Origin: Paramecium tetraurelia
Lineage: Eukaryota; Ciliophora; Oligohymenophorea; Peniculida; Parameciidae
NCBI RefSeq assembly: GCF_000165425.1
Contig: NW_001799277.1
Coordinates: 1 to 64,000, forward strand
DNA length: 64,000 bases
Direction of reading: 5' to 3'
Each line of letters begins with the position of its first letter. Position 1 is the first letter of the stretch. The notes below the pieces were generated by a model. That model searched no databases and had not been told where the DNA came from. It saw only the letters and a program-made list of their open reading frames with translations. Position numbers and translations under genes: made by a program. Shown one piece after another: positions 25,458 through 38,500 of the stretch.

Positions 25458-26644
25458 ATGAAAATTCTTTTTGTCTCAAATATAATAGGGATTCTATAAA
25501 AATCGAATCGAGGTAACTAGGTTAACCAAATTCAATATAGATAAAAATTTAGATTTTAAAGATGATATTTAATAATATTTTGGATTAAAATCTGAATATC
25601 CTTACAGATCTATTCTTTTCAGCTAAGAAGATATTTATATAAGTACAAAATACATATAAGAACTCGATTTAAATAGAATAAATATTTAAGTTTTTGTTGT
25701 TTTTTTAAATGTTATCTAAGGTCATCTTAAATATGATTACATATTCCTAAAAATAATTAATCTGCCTCCATTTACGAGAAGTTAAACGTGATTAATGTGC
25801 CGATTCTAAATGTCCATTTGGAGTAATCTGTTTTAAGTGATTATTGAAATAGTTTTGTCCTGGATAATGAGTATGGTTAAATTCCTGATGACAGAATCTT
25901 CTTAAATACTAATGATATATCTTTACCAACTGAACAGCATTATTAAATTTACAATTAATAATAAAGACTTTAATAATATTCAAATACATAAAGATTTATA
26001 ATTACTCAATAATATAAATGGCTATGCAGTAAAAACTAAATCCATATTAAATTTAATGTAAGATTGTAAGGACGAACAAAATTACCTCAACTTCCTCTAG
26101 TTAGAGAAGACTGTAGGATCAATCGATGACAATTCTACTTCGTTACATCAATTGAATCATGAAAATCTTTCTCTAACTTATAACATGAACTAAGAAGTTT
26201 CTCCTCTAAATCACCAAACCAAGAGGATAAAGAAGAAGAAGCGAGTGATCTTCCATTACAAGAAGAAGAGAAGAAATACTAAACTAATAGAGATGAATAA
26301 CAATAACCCATTCACCGTTGAGGAGGACCAAAAAATCCTATCACTTGTGCTCAAGCACGGTCCAAAGTTTGGCAATATAATCAAAAACTTCAATGATAGG
26401 AACCAAAACGCCATAAAGAATAGATACTATAAATACCTTCGATTCAGATGGGATTCAATATTGGGGAGGTATGTACTTGTTTTTAGTGATTAATAGTGAC
26501 TACAGGAGGCTGAATTGCAAGCGAGACAGCGAGAAAGTGGATTGTAGTGATCTAACTTAAATCATAGATGAAATGACGATCTTTCCAGAATTCAAAGATT
26601 TATTGTCCCAGTTAGTATACAGAGTCCACTCCTATTTTAATTGA
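25458..26644 (+). CDS. Myb/SANT-like DNA-binding protein, second copy
   Basis: The 3' half is secure: a frame from about 25.9 kb, an intron at 26469-26496, and a TGA at 26642-26644. It contains a basic patch (TKRIKKKKRVIFHYKKKRR), then a Myb repeat with FTVEEDQKILSLVLKHG, FGNIIKNFND, AIKNRYYKYLRFRWD, and an acidic tail. The 5' half is less certain. From an ATG at 25458 a protein-like frame runs through a likely intron (25511-25538), and two more small introns are needed to reach the Myb frame. If these are wrong, the start is the in-frame ATG at 26056. The protein shares its layout with the gene at 17233-17897. Confidence 0.72.
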
Positions 26645-27061
26645 CTATTCTTTTTTATGTGTTGTGTATTTAAAGTTATTGTGATTTGAATTTTTGATTG
26701 AATGAATATCAAGTTGTTGGAGTTGTTGGAAGAGCTATCGAATTGGAATCATGATCCCAAAATACAACATTGAGTATTTAGAGACTCTAGAGAGTAGAAG
26801 ACTAAGGATATGGAATGGTGAGAGCAAGAGATGATTAAATTCGATGCCTGATAAATGTAATAGATGTAAATCTGGTGAGAATGAGATCATGGGTAGTTGA
26901 ATTAGCGGTTGAATGATGAAGGAAGATTTGAGAGAGGGGAAGAGGTGAATTTGGTTGTAATTATAATATTTGGGATAAATTATGAAAATCTCAAGAAATG
27001 TATTGGTATTTATGTATGAATTATACGTATATATTTATTTAGGAATTTGATTATTAATTAA
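26645..27061. other. Spacer with short G-rich open frames
   Basis: About 415 bp between two plus-strand genes. Short frames start at 26702 (MNIKLLELLEELSNW) and 26751 (MIPKYNIEYLETLESRRL), and a frame rich in Gly and Glu follows near 26.9 kb. The DNA is richer in G on the plus strand than other spacers. The pieces do not join into one protein by any GT-AG intron I can find, so this may be a decayed gene. Confidence 0.35.
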
Positions 27062-28421
27062 ATGCAAGAGAAATTAATAGCTGGACTCACATCGAGTTAT
27101 GGCAGTTTGTTGGGTCAATAGTATTTGAAGTGGTTGAAGATGCCTCCTTCTTATTTACGAGTGATGCAATCCATCGATTACAGAAAGGGGATGTATGGCA
27201 GCTTAGCAAATAAAGGCAAATCAATAGATAATGCTTATATCGACGGAGAAGTGTTTCACAAGTGTGGAATTCGTCGGTTGTGACAACAGGAAATCTCAAG
27301 AACTTCAGGTATGTAGTTGCAAATCAATTAGACCATAGCATCACAAATAGCTCACAAAATAAGTGGTGGAAAAGTGGAATAGTAGTATTTGGTCACAGGG
27401 TTGCTCAAAATTATTCTGCAAGTGTTCGTGCATCAGAAGGACCAATCTCTAACTCACTCTCCATTTGCAAATATGATTCAACCTCCTAATACTCCTCTTT
27501 TGTGGCCTCAAACAGTGATTGACTTGATAACCTCTAGGAATTTGGCCTCCTTGATTGAAGGCACTCTTCTCCAATGTTAATCGATGTATAATGAATTGCA
27601 ATTGAGCAAAGTTTACGGTTTGACAGCCCTTGAGTTTTTGAAATTGTTCCAATCAGTCAGAGCATCCTTAATTTGCTTCAATCCACAGTATTACCAATAT
27701 CAATACATTCTAGAAAACCTAAATACTTTGACATGCAATCAGTCTAAATAGTATGTCCAATAGTTTATCAATTTGATCACTCCTTCGACCCAAATTGCTA
27801 CTTGGATGGCTGTTATTTGAGCCATGAAAACATGAGTTTCGTTGATTTCAGTGCCAAAAAGCAAATCGAACCAGGCGACGTAAGATATCCTCCCCTATCT
27901 TAATAGAAATTAACCATCAATTACGGTAATTTGAGCAATCACGATCTACTAATGAGACATGGAATTATTGCGGATGAAAATCCTTACAATGAAATGCCCA
28001 TAGATTTGGATTTCACCACGGCCATTAATTACACTGAATAGCTCTTTGAGTAAAAGCAAAAGTGGTTGAGACAAAGCGAAATCACCAACATTGAAAGATA
28101 GTCCTTGTATGCTAACAAAATTAATGTGCAATTATTACAGTAACATTTATACCTTACTCTCTTAGGTATCTAAGGATTTATTTTCTGACTGAACAAGAAT
28201 TCTCCAAAAATCCACAAATGGAATTCAATTCATTCCAAGAAAAAGTCAGTGAAGAAAATGAGTTGTTGGTCAAATAGTTTATGATTCAAAACATCAAGAA
28301 TATCTTATCCACTTACAAACAAATTTCTAAACCAGTTGGCAAAGAATTGCAGGACCTTTACAAAATTCAAAAGGACGAGATGACCATACTATAAAATAAT
28401 CTAACTTTTTTTAGTAAATGA
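27062..28421 (+). CDS. SET-domain methyltransferase of the SETD3/LSMT type
   Basis: Introns at 27277-27300, 27688-27713 and 28140-28165 give 427 residues with exact frame closure. The SET part includes YRKGMYGSLANK near residue 45, the helical insert ahead of MIQPPNTPLLWPQTVIDLI, the cofactor-binding FDHSFDPNC (usual form: NHS) and the C-terminal tyrosine motif LTINYGNLSNHDLLMRHG. The last 130 residues match the helical Rubisco-LSMT substrate-binding domain. Members methylate lysine, or histidine of actin in SETD3. The first intron (24 nt, ending AAG) is the least certain. The Asn-to-Asp change in the N-H-S motif is worth checking, since Asn contacts the methyl donor. Confidence 0.82.
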
Positions 28422-28467
28422 GTGCAAATGATAAAAAATGTTAAAATTATTTATAATTAACAAATTG

Positions 28468-29112
28468 ATGAGGAAATCTAATAATGAATAGACTCTTCCC
28501 GCTCAAGGAAATGCCATTGATAAACAATTCTACTACAATCTCCTATCTCTCGAGAAGGCCATCATTAAAGAACCACAACTGGATGCTGTACAATAGGCCT
28601 TAGCTATGTATAGGTATATTTTGTTGCATATTCGACAATAGAAAGTGCGTGGAGTACTTTGACAACATATAAGATCCCATCAAATATTATTTTTTGGACA
28701 AGATCCAATAAGCCTTGAGTGAAACCAAAACACTTATGCTCATCATCAATTCCAAATCTGAATTAGAGTCCTCCAAAACCATTAGTCCAGTCAAACGATC
28801 CTCCATGTCTGATCTACCCTCACCTTAATTATCTGATTAATAGGTTATGGATAAGAAACTCAGATCAAAATAAGTCACATTATAAATTAAGTTGCATGAA
28901 GCCTCCGATTAATAATGTAAAGTCTACTCACATACATTCTAGCTGAAATACTCAATACTATGGTCACCGACTTTACAACTAATACAACAAGTACGGATTA
29001 GAAGGTTAGGCAGGATTTAAATTAATAAGCAGACATAATACAAGCCAGATTACTTAAGAGATAGTAAAGCACAAAAATAAAAGGTTGTTCATCGATGCAA
29101 ACCTTGTTTTGA
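28468..29112 (+). CDS. Helical protein with MIT-like N-terminus
   Basis: Introns at 28614-28641 and 28917-28942 give 196 residues in frame. Residues about 20-75 (FYYNLLSLEKAI, ALAMYRKCVEYFDN) resemble a MIT-type three-helix bundle, the domain that links ESCRT and microtubule-severing proteins. A Ser/Pro-rich linker follows, then a coiled coil (LHEASDQQSEILNTM onward) to the end. The MIT similarity is weak and is inference. Without the second intron the frame would run on for 300 more codons, but the spliced version is more protein-like and ends cleanly. Confidence 0.65.
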
Positions 29113-29860
29113 TAAATATATATAAATAATCAATTGTATTTTCAATTAACTTGGTGATATCTAATATAATTAGAATAATCAATATTCACTTCAATTTAGT
29201 TATGAAGAAGAAAAACCTCACTTTTTCAATACACAAAATTTGAATATATAATTTTTAAAATTTATACTATCATACATCTTTTTCAAACATGGATTCGGTG
29301 TGGTTTATGCTACAGTAGAATAAAAAATTTCAATTATGAATTATGTTTGGGTAAAGTAGATATAGTACTGGGATCATAAAACATTATAAATAATTCAAGT
29401 TTAAAATATTTAAGTAATTAAAATGATGGAGTAAATCCCTAACTACTTTTAGTTTCAACAGTAAAATATGAATGATAATATTCCAGTAATATTATGTATG
29501 ATTTGGATGTTCTTCTTTTTTTAATACATTAATGAGAATAATCCATTATAAGTACAAATGATTTTGAGAGTCAATGACTGCTCATGGAAAATACTGCTGG
29601 AATTGATATCAAATGTCTAGAATCATATGTTTTATTTAAAATCTCTTGCTACATCTAGATTTTCATATGATTATGGGTAGACTAACAAGTCAAATTCAGC
29701 TCCAAAGACAACTAGTTATCTCTTTAACAAATTCCTTGAACATACCACTTGCAAATGGTATGAAAAATAATTTTATTTATAAGATCTCTCTGTCTTATTG
29801 ATTTACAACAATAATAATTTTAATAATATTTAAACCCAATATTATAATACCATTCAATAT
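29113..29860 (+). other. Unassigned stretch with a long open frame
   Basis: About 750 bp between the MIT-like gene and the 3' end of RFT1. One plus-strand frame has no TGA over about 250 codons and contains pieces such as HGFGVVYATVEQ and NDCSWKILLELISNV. It has no convincing start and changes frame against the best-looking pieces in other frames. The part beyond 29861 is antisense to RFT1. It may be a decayed gene or a chance frame. Confidence 0.3.
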
Positions 29861-31348
29861 TCAATTACTCTTGATCACCTCTGTGACTGTTTTTATATTT
29901 ATCAAACCAAGGATTCCATAGTATAGGGCAGTCAACACTAATAATTAAAACCCTTCTGTTAAATATTAAAAAAGGAATCCAAGTAAGTAAAGGATCATGA
30001 ATTTCGGCATTATTGCATTCCATTAGATTTTTATGCCTTATTTATTAATGATTAGAAATGACACAAAAATTCTGACTGACATTGATAAGATATTTGAGAT
30101 AATTATGCCTGATGATCCCATTTGAACCAAGATTACTAAAGATAAACTAGAAAGGTAGGTGATATGGAATACCTATATATGATTGTTTAAGCAATAAGCA
30201 AGTATCTGTACCACCACATATCTTTTGTGTCGATTGTAGAATTCACATAGCTTTCAGTGATTCCATTAATGCCCATGATCCAAATGTAAATACAGTAAAG
30301 TTGCATAGCCAAAATACAGGAATCAGAAGTCCATTGGGAACCATAAATCTGTAAGAATGCAGATGCACAGGGAATACCAGCACTTACGATGCTTATTCCA
30401 ACCAAATTCAAGAACTTCAGATATTTTTGCAACAATTAGGTTTATTCTTCTTGATTGATTTTAGGGAACAAATTAAATGCTATTTATTCTATGTTAACAT
30501 AGATAAAGCGAGGGATTATGGAGCCAATGTGACTGACTAAGGTAAACTCTCCTGAGATGATGGGATTGTTGTAAATCACCATGACTATTTTTTCAAGTTC
30601 TTATAATAAAAATTTCATAAAGGCCATTAATGTAAATTGATAACCCACTTATTTCATCTCAGCCACAACATACACTCCTTCTTTATTCAATTACTTAAAT
30701 TTTGATTGATTGGAGAGTGAAAATATATAACCGAATATGAAAATGGAATAGATGACTTGAGCAATTCCAAACCCAATAACAGTTTCAATCTAGAATAATT
30801 CGCGTGTATATTTCCCCAATAGTATGTAGAGCACTATCGTCTTCATAAAAACTGCTAAGCCTTCTGCTTTGGCCACCACGTTCAATTTTAATTAAATGAT
30901 CCATTAAACAGCATAGGGTTCTGAAGCTCCATCAATTACTAAAATTCAAATGGCATCATTACCTGCGGAGATTCCATAGAGAAAGGCTGTTTTGGCAAAT
31001 GCAACACTTTGATTGTAACTCATCACCAAAACAGTGATTGGTGCAATGCAGATTGTGATGAGTAATCCGAAGTACATTAGATTGACAGCCGATTAGGTTT
31101 GTTCTTGATTGGGGTCCTTCAATCTGGAGTAGGTTTATTTCAGGACGATCTTTAAATAGAAGAGAGTGATGTTGGTCAACAAATCCAAATTAGTTGTGAG
31201 TCCTCTTTATATATCAACAAATGGACATACCATAAATGCCTGGTTCTAGGTCTCGGAGGACCAAGATATTTAAAGACAAATCAAATATTCTTGATAATAT
31301 TTTTAAAGCAAATAACCAGGTTAATTGTTTGCCTGCTTTATTAATCAT
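29861..31348 (-). CDS. RFT1: RFT1-like lipid-linked oligosaccharide protein
   Basis: Introns at 31203-31230, 30939-30962 and 30147-30172 give 469 residues in frame. About twelve hydrophobic helices are spread over the length, as in the MATE-like RFT1 family. Family-like pieces include the N-terminal ILSRIFDLSLNILVLRDL, the ASEPYAVQ segment, GEFTLVSHIGSIIPRF and the C-terminal QLYCIYIWIMGINGITESYV, where NGITE is diagnostic. RFT1 sits in the ER membrane and is needed for N-glycan precursor (Man5-PP-dolichol) supply; whether it is the flippase itself is debated. The start codon lies only 11 bp from the start of the cyclin gene on the other strand. Confidence 0.9.
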
Positions 31349-31359
31349 TTAATTATTTA
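31349..31359. promoter_or_regulatory. 11-bp head-to-head gap between RFT1 and cyclin starts
   Basis: Only 11 bp separate the two ATG codons, so transcription start sites or core promoter elements must lie inside the opposite gene's coding region, or the real starts are downstream. Both starts are followed by good reading frames. In the cyclin the next in-frame ATG is 18 bp further on. Confidence 0.55.
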
Positions 31360-32327
31360 ATGGAGTACATCCAAAAAATGATAAGACCTTTTACAGATCG
31401 CTCTAATTACTACGTGTCTCAACCCAACTCATTCAAGAGGAAAGAATCAAAACACACCCATGATCCACAATCAGTGTTGCTGTACATCAAGCAGATCTTT
31501 TTCACTCTCCAAACACAATAGGTAAGATTAAGTGTTCTGATCATTTTAGAACGTGAACATGTCGTTTCTAAATCCGAATTATTTTTCAGATATCCAATCT
31601 GATCTCAATCCAGAGATGAGAGCCCAGATGGTATTCCTCCGCATATAACCTTAATAGATAGACGAAGTTCATAAGTTATGCACAGCTCACAAGGCTCAGC
31701 GAAGGACTTTCCATCAAACCATTTATTTGCTCGATGTTTATTTAAGTACAAATAGAATATTTACCGCTCAAATCGATTCGATATATAAGACATGTTATTT
31801 TGTGGCATCCAAATATGAAGAAGTATTTGTCTCTCTCCTAACCTAGATCTACCCAAGCCCATTGTGGAGGTACACCTATGACAGAGACGAAATGCAAGAG
31901 ATCTTTTAGATTGAAAAAGAATTGCTCTCTCTCTTGGATTTTAAGTTGGTTACAGCATCCTCTTACGTGTGGTTAAACTATTATTGGACGATTATCAACA
32001 TAGCAGAGAAGACTTCGAATTGGCTAACCTATTCCTTACTCTTATTGGATGTTGCTGTTTACAATATCAATATCATCAAATACGAACCCTCCAAAATTGC
32101 ATGTGCTTCTCTCTATACCAGTGCCATAATGTTAAACATTTAAATGAATTGGAATAGTTTTGCATCACAATTTGGACTGCATTTCCAACATGAGATTAAA
32201 GTAATCATTCGATTTACTAAATTAGGAAATTTCAAACCTCATCATGATAACATTAAAAGACAGTGTAAATTAAAAAAGAGAAATTGTCAAGCATATGTAA
32301 TTGTAAAAAGAGAAAGAACTTTTTTGA
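31360..32327 (+). CDS. Mitotic-type cyclin
   Basis: Introns at 31522-31549 and 32201-32225 give 304 residues in frame. The cyclin box is clear: RRTFHQTIYLLDVYLS, TCYFVASKYEEVF (cyclin MRAIL/KYEE region), then KELLSLLDFKLVTASSYVWL. The second fold contains LLLLDVAVYN and YEPSKIACASLYTSA, which matches cyclin A/B C-terminal domains. It should bind and activate a CDK. No destruction box of the RxxL type stands out in the short N-terminus (about 85 residues before the box). An alternative frame over residues 185-215 also looks protein-like but gives no consistent continuation. Confidence 0.9.
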
Positions 32328-32503
32328 ACTAACTTGTTTATTACTATATTTTCATTGTTTTTCATTCATTAATTTTCAATAATAGATATCTACACAGACA
32401 TTTTTAACTAAATATACATAATAGATATTTCTATAAATAATCGCTTAAATTGATATTTTGATATCAAACACATGAAAATTTAATTCATTTAAGTGGTGCT
32501 GTT
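32328..32503. terminator. Convergent 3' spacer
   Basis: 176 bp of AT-rich DNA between the cyclin stop and the stop of the giant minus-strand gene. No gene or repeat seen. Confidence 0.3.
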
Positions 32504-35500
32504 TCATTTCCTTGCGTCAATATGATTTTCTCTATACTAGTGAAGGTGTTTCGATGTTAGGAAATGAAAAGCATTGATCTACTGTCCTTAGCTTTTACTT
32601 GATCTCTTGCTGAGTCTTTAGTTGGAAATCTAATGATTTTAAGTTTCAAATAGTTTTTAATTTTATAAAATCTTTCCAATATCCTTTATTTCTATTGCTT
32701 TCTTAGTTTTAAGATGTTTCTGAGAGATGGACAGATCTTACAAATATTGGGGAATCTCATTAAAATAATTCCTCGAATTGGATCCAGCTATTCATCCAAT
32801 CTCTTGAAGAAAGCAATGAATATCTTTTCAATGAACAAGAGGATCAATTTAAGGATCAAGTAAAGTATCAAAATAATTAAGGAGATTTCCAAATAGTATA
32901 TGTCCAAATTTTGGATTTAGTATAAAAGTAAGGATAATAATATAGTCATTGAAACATAATAGGAAATTGTTTATTCCAGAAGATTAAATTATGACTGCCT
33001 ATACGGTCTAAAAATAGCAATGGATTGATAATAGAGGATAATGATAATATAGATTAGAATGCCTTTGATTAAGATCTACTACTCCAAGAAGTTGATTATC
33101 ACTATGATCAGCAATTTGTAAGCAATCTTAATGAGTTCCCAGTAATATGACTCATCACTGTATTCATTGATCAAATATGATAGCACCTTTCTCGCACTCT
33201 TATTGTATAAGTTCCCTTTATGGTAATATAAGTAATATAGCAGCAACAATGGGATCATTATACCCTGAAAGGCGACTATTGGGATAACAAATTTGAATAA
33301 CCAATTGGCGTGTTCTTCCGTGTCATAATAATAAAAGACAGAGGCTTAGATGTAGTCATACCCTGAAATCTTCCTCTTTGAAATTAAGGAGGTTCCCCTA
33401 AAAGAATCATAAATGGAATTACCAATTTAAAATTGCTTGTTGATTGTAGATGTACAGGTAGATGATGGTAGTAAAGATGAAAGTTTGTGAAAATCTTGAT
33501 ACCTTGGCCATGATCGAAATGCAATAGATAGCTGTGGATAAGGCGAAGTTAAAGAATGGAATCAGGAGCATCAAAATGAAATGACTATAAATGATTGGTG
33601 TGTTGGTGATTTGAGAAGTTGTGCAATCGATTTGATAAGTCACAAAACTAGAGGCTTCTCCCAGAAATTATAAGGTGTTTCTAAGATTGGTGAAGAAGTC
33701 AATCTAAAAGGTACTAATAACCATCAAAATTTAGAAGTAATTGTTACTCATCTTAATCAATATACTGGTCTAATCCAAACTAAAAGTATATAAGGTTTGA
33801 TATTTCAAATAGAGTACTTTTAATTAGGCAAGTTTTTAAAGAGAATTATGAGTACTCTTAACTGTCATAATAATCAAGAAGGAAGACCTAAAAGAATGAA
33901 AATCAAATATACCAAAATGATGAAATCAATAAGAGCATAACCTAGACACTCAAATGACCACAGAAACTGCATTGTGTCTATCCAGAGTTCAGAAAATAGC
34001 CGTCTCCTCTTATGTTATATATGTCACATTCTTCACAAAGTGCTCCTATGCTACCAATAGAACAGGAGAGCTCTCCTGGAAACCACCCTCCCAAACATTT
34101 GGATGGATACTTTTAGCACTTCTCAATTAGATCAGATCTTAAATGGGGTCTCCAATAAAATGGCTATAATTGAAGTATTGCTCCATTGGTTTGGTTGATC
34201 AATTTGATATCAATCCTCTTACATGAAGTACTATTATATGCTACTGAGTAATATCCCGCAGCTGAGTTGCATCTTAGACATGCACCCTCATAAAAATACT
34301 CACCAATTTGGCATTTCAATGTTTCAACTGAAAATCTTAAATGATAATCGTCTGTAATACTGTCGCACTTAATGTCTAGCATAATAGATTTTTGGTCATC
34401 ATATGGATTGTGGACTATTAGCAATTCATTCAAATCGTAGTATTGTTTTGTTGAATTAAACACAATGATCTAATATGAAGCTAATGAATCATCTTAAAAT
34501 GAGGTATTAGCTTATTAGTTGTCATAGGCAATTAGACATTTGGTGTCATCCAAAAACATGATCTCTTCCTTAATGTGATTGTAGGCTTTCAGTTGAATTG
34601 AGTATTATATTGAGCTAAATAGATTGGATGTATAGTTGAAGAATTCATATTACGATAATTTGGATCCAGTTGGGAAATAGAGCTTTTATTTTAAGATGGG
34701 ATAATCAATTACTGTTTAATCTATGATTTATCTAAGGTTGGAGATTTCTTAATTATTAATGATTAATTACAAGAACTTAGGTTACTCAGCCAAATTATCG
34801 CCAAAACTTGTTGCTGAATTCTATGTGAACTAGAGTGTGCTCTAATTCTAAATAAGTGCATTTGATCCTAAAAATATTGCACCTCCTGTTGATGCCTTAT
34901 TCTCGTAAAAGTAGCAATCTTAAATATGGATATCTTTTTGACTCCAATAAAAGATTGCTCCTCCTGAATTATCAGCCTCATTTTGTAGAAACAATGTAGA
35001 CATAACTTGGAGCTGAAGATTGTTAATAAAAATTGATCCTCCATCATTAGCAATATTATTGATAAATTTGCTTTTCTTGATTATGAATACTTAATCATTG
35101 GCACTTGAATTAGACAAGAGATTAAAGCATCCATTTTAGCCACAAAGATTTCTATTGAGAGTCAAACCTTAAAATCGAATTCTTGTAGTTACATCCTTCG
35201 AATCTGTGCTGAAGGATAATATCCCACTTTGACACTTCTAACAAGTTATATTGTAAAAGTTCATATCATCAAACTAAGCCAATACGCAATTCTTCGATAG
35301 GAATAATTACACTATTGCTGTTTGTTGACGGTTGTTCCCATAAATATTGAAATGGGATAAACGGTCAATATGAATATATGTCGGTGTGTCTGAACTTATA
35401 TCTTATAAAAACAATAAAGTTTAGCCATCAAATAAGGAATTGTACACACTTGCCCTGCTCAATTTAAAGGATTTTGAATATTCAATATGCAATATTGATT

Positions 35501-38500
35501 CGTAAAAATACCCTTCGGCATTTAATCTGCTAATGGTTATCTGAGTTCCTTAGATCGTGATTAAACCATATAGACCCTCAGAATTTGTTAAGCCATAGTA
35601 TTCTAAGTAATTTTTATATTGATTCTTCTCATTTCTTATTGTAACATTTCTCAAATTGATGGTAGAGTTGCTTTACTACGAATACATTTAAATGAAGGAT
35701 ATGATAGATTGTTGAGATGAGAATACATTAAAGAATTCAAGATTTCTTAGGTTCATAACATTTTAATATATGGATGGTTTAACATATAAGAATCCGCCTA
35801 TGTAATTAGAACTTGAATTGGTCACATACACATCAATGATATTCAATTGAAGGTAAGAGTATTGTGAATCAATGTATAAGCATCCTCCCATTCCTTAGGC
35901 AAAAGGACGTCTGAATGTTGAAATGTTCTCAAATCTTAATCCAACAATATTGGCAATACCATTGAATTTTGTGATTATGTAGAAGACTCCTCCATAATAC
36001 CCAATTGAGTTATAAAATTAGGAATCCTTAATCGTTAATTCTTGGACTTGCATATAGGCTAGACCACCATATGACATTTACTGGATTTAGGAGAGATCTA
36101 CCTCAATTTTCATAGTTTTAAAGTAAGATTCCAGATTATTTGTCATGTTCGAAAAGCATAATTGGAAGTCTAATGTCTTTGAATTGATTAATATCAATGA
36201 GTCGGTGGCATTTGAGATGAGGCAATTAAGTATTTTCAGATTTTTAATCAATACAGAACTTTAAGGTACGTTAAGAACAATAAGACTAGCAGTACTGATT
36301 TCTGGATCTTGCAATTCTTGGTTCTGCCAAATATTCAGGAACTATGAATCCTAAATTGAGATTGATTACTCAATTGAAGAAACTATTTGAATGATGGAGG
36401 AAGGGAACTTGTATTGTTTCTTTATCATTTGTATATTCATTATTTGGAGATTACTTATTTTCATATAATTTTGTCTGTTATTTACCCCTTCCTATACTGA
36501 AATGAATATTGAATCTTCTGACTTCTGATTCTTGATTATGAAATAATTAATTATCAAAGTGGAAGCACTGATATCAAAGATTTGACTTACAATTTGATCC
36601 ATGTTTGAATCGGCCACAATGTGATTCAACTCTAAGACTTCAAAATTTTCTAGTTGAAATTCAGTAACACCTCTGAATCTAAACATAGTAACATCGCTCA
36701 ATTTAAAGGAAAAGCCCTAACAATAAAACACCTTCTCGTAAGTATTGCTCATCGAATTCGATGCCAGAATACCTCGAATATCAATATTTGAAACAACATA
36801 AAATATGTTCTCGCCGATGATTTCAATCAGGTAGGAAGACTCAAGGTTTACTTCTGAAAAGACCATCTAATTGAAATTCAAGAATATCTAACTAGAACTA
36901 TAGATATTGGATGATATCAAGTTGGAGTACACGAAATGGCAATTTGATATTCTAAATTTTTGAAAAGTGGAATTGGATCTAATTCTTAGACCTGATGAGC
37001 TCTGGAACTTACAATTCTGAAAGGTAACACTGCTGATATCCACCAAATTTGATTAGGGTAGTATGAAAAGGATGGAATTTATAAAGATAGAATTACTGAG
37101 TTAGAGATCCTAAATTTTCAAATTCCCTTTAAAGTAATAATCACTAAAGTGCAATATTGATCCATTATTGAATGTACAATTCTTAATATTAAAAGTGGTT
37201 ATTTAAATATTCTAATATAGAAGATTTTGAGTGAGTGCTAGAAAGTCCGTATTAAAAAAGGAACAATTAAAAAATGTTAGGTTTTAAATGACTATCTGAT
37301 CTAGATCGACATAGTTGGAATTTATTAAATTAAGAAAAGTGGTATTGAGCATACTCATATTCGAGATCATCACATTGATTATTGAAATTATTTAAGGATT
37401 CTGTACTTGGATTTGATATGCTCTTCCAAATTGATTGTCATTGGGTGCAACCAAATTTATATCATATGTTAAATCTGGTTTCGAATAAGAGTCCATAATA
37501 GTCACATTCATTAAATATAATTGGAAGGAATCTATGTTGACAGTCTGTATCAATGAGTCACGGTAGATAGAAAAGTTGAGTTGTAAGTTTTGAATGATCA
37601 TTTTCTGCATATTTTAAAATTGGACCTACCCAAAAGTAAGTGAGTAGTACTTATTTACGTTAAGTCCATTAAATACGATCTCAGTTGTTTGTAATGTGAT
37701 CACTTGATATACATATTGATTAGACAGGATATCTATTTGATGGAAGGATAGACTAAAGGTGATGTGTTAGGAAACATTTAATTGGAATGTGAGAATGCTG
37801 ACCCCTTTTAAGATCATAAATTCAGTTTGAGTATCATATATAACGGATAGATAATCTCTTAAGCTAGCTAAGTTGGTAGTTATCTAAACGATATGGAAAA
37901 TACTATACTAACGATATCTGGGTTTGACATTTAGGAATGGTTGAATTGCATTGTCGAACATGGCCGTAATAATTATCAATAAAAAGAGATGCCCTATTTG
38001 ATTTCTGGAGACACTGATATCCCTGGTAGATTCTACTGGAATTGAAATAGGGGTTCAATAAATTGATGGGTTGTGTTCTAATTTAACAATATTCACAGTA
38101 AAATGGGCATTCTTGACATGCCATATTCATAACAGTCAATCGTTTTGTGCCGTATTAATCCGAATTGCATGAGACGCATTAATCACTAAATAAAGTACAA
38201 TAAGTAGTATTAACCAAAATGCATTCATTGGCGATTACTGAATAGCCATCAGCACAGGAAAGTGGATACAACCTCTCAATTGCACTGTCTTTTAACATGT
38301 TGATTGGATATATCCCTGAGAGTTAGAATGTGAATCCTAGGATTTAATTGTAAATTGTATCCTTCTAAGCAACATAAGAAGTTGAGCATTCCGTATAGAC
38401 TTCATTATAAGAGGAGCATTTCAAACAGATACCCTTCAATCTATTATAATAATAGCCCTTTTGACACTCTCCACAATAATACTAATTAGAAGCTGGTTGA

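Noticed and set aside
27087-27299. Minus-strand frame of 70 codons at the start of the SET gene
   Set aside because: The plus-strand SET-domain model closes exactly in frame and contains family motifs, so the minus frame is a shadow.
29280-29400. Kinase-like piece GFGVVYA
   Set aside because: No VAIK lysine, catalytic loop or DFG follows in any frame, so the match to a glycine loop is accidental.
31969-32157. Alternative frame in the cyclin with LLLDDYQHSREDFELAN, which looks cyclin-like
   Set aside because: Using it would need two frame changes without GT-AG introns. The main frame continues directly into YEPSKIACASLY of the cyclin fold, so the alternative is chance.
36492-37610. Several minus-strand frames that look like separate small genes
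   Set aside because: They are pieces of the giant beta-helix gene cut by Gln codons TAA/TAG when the standard code is used.
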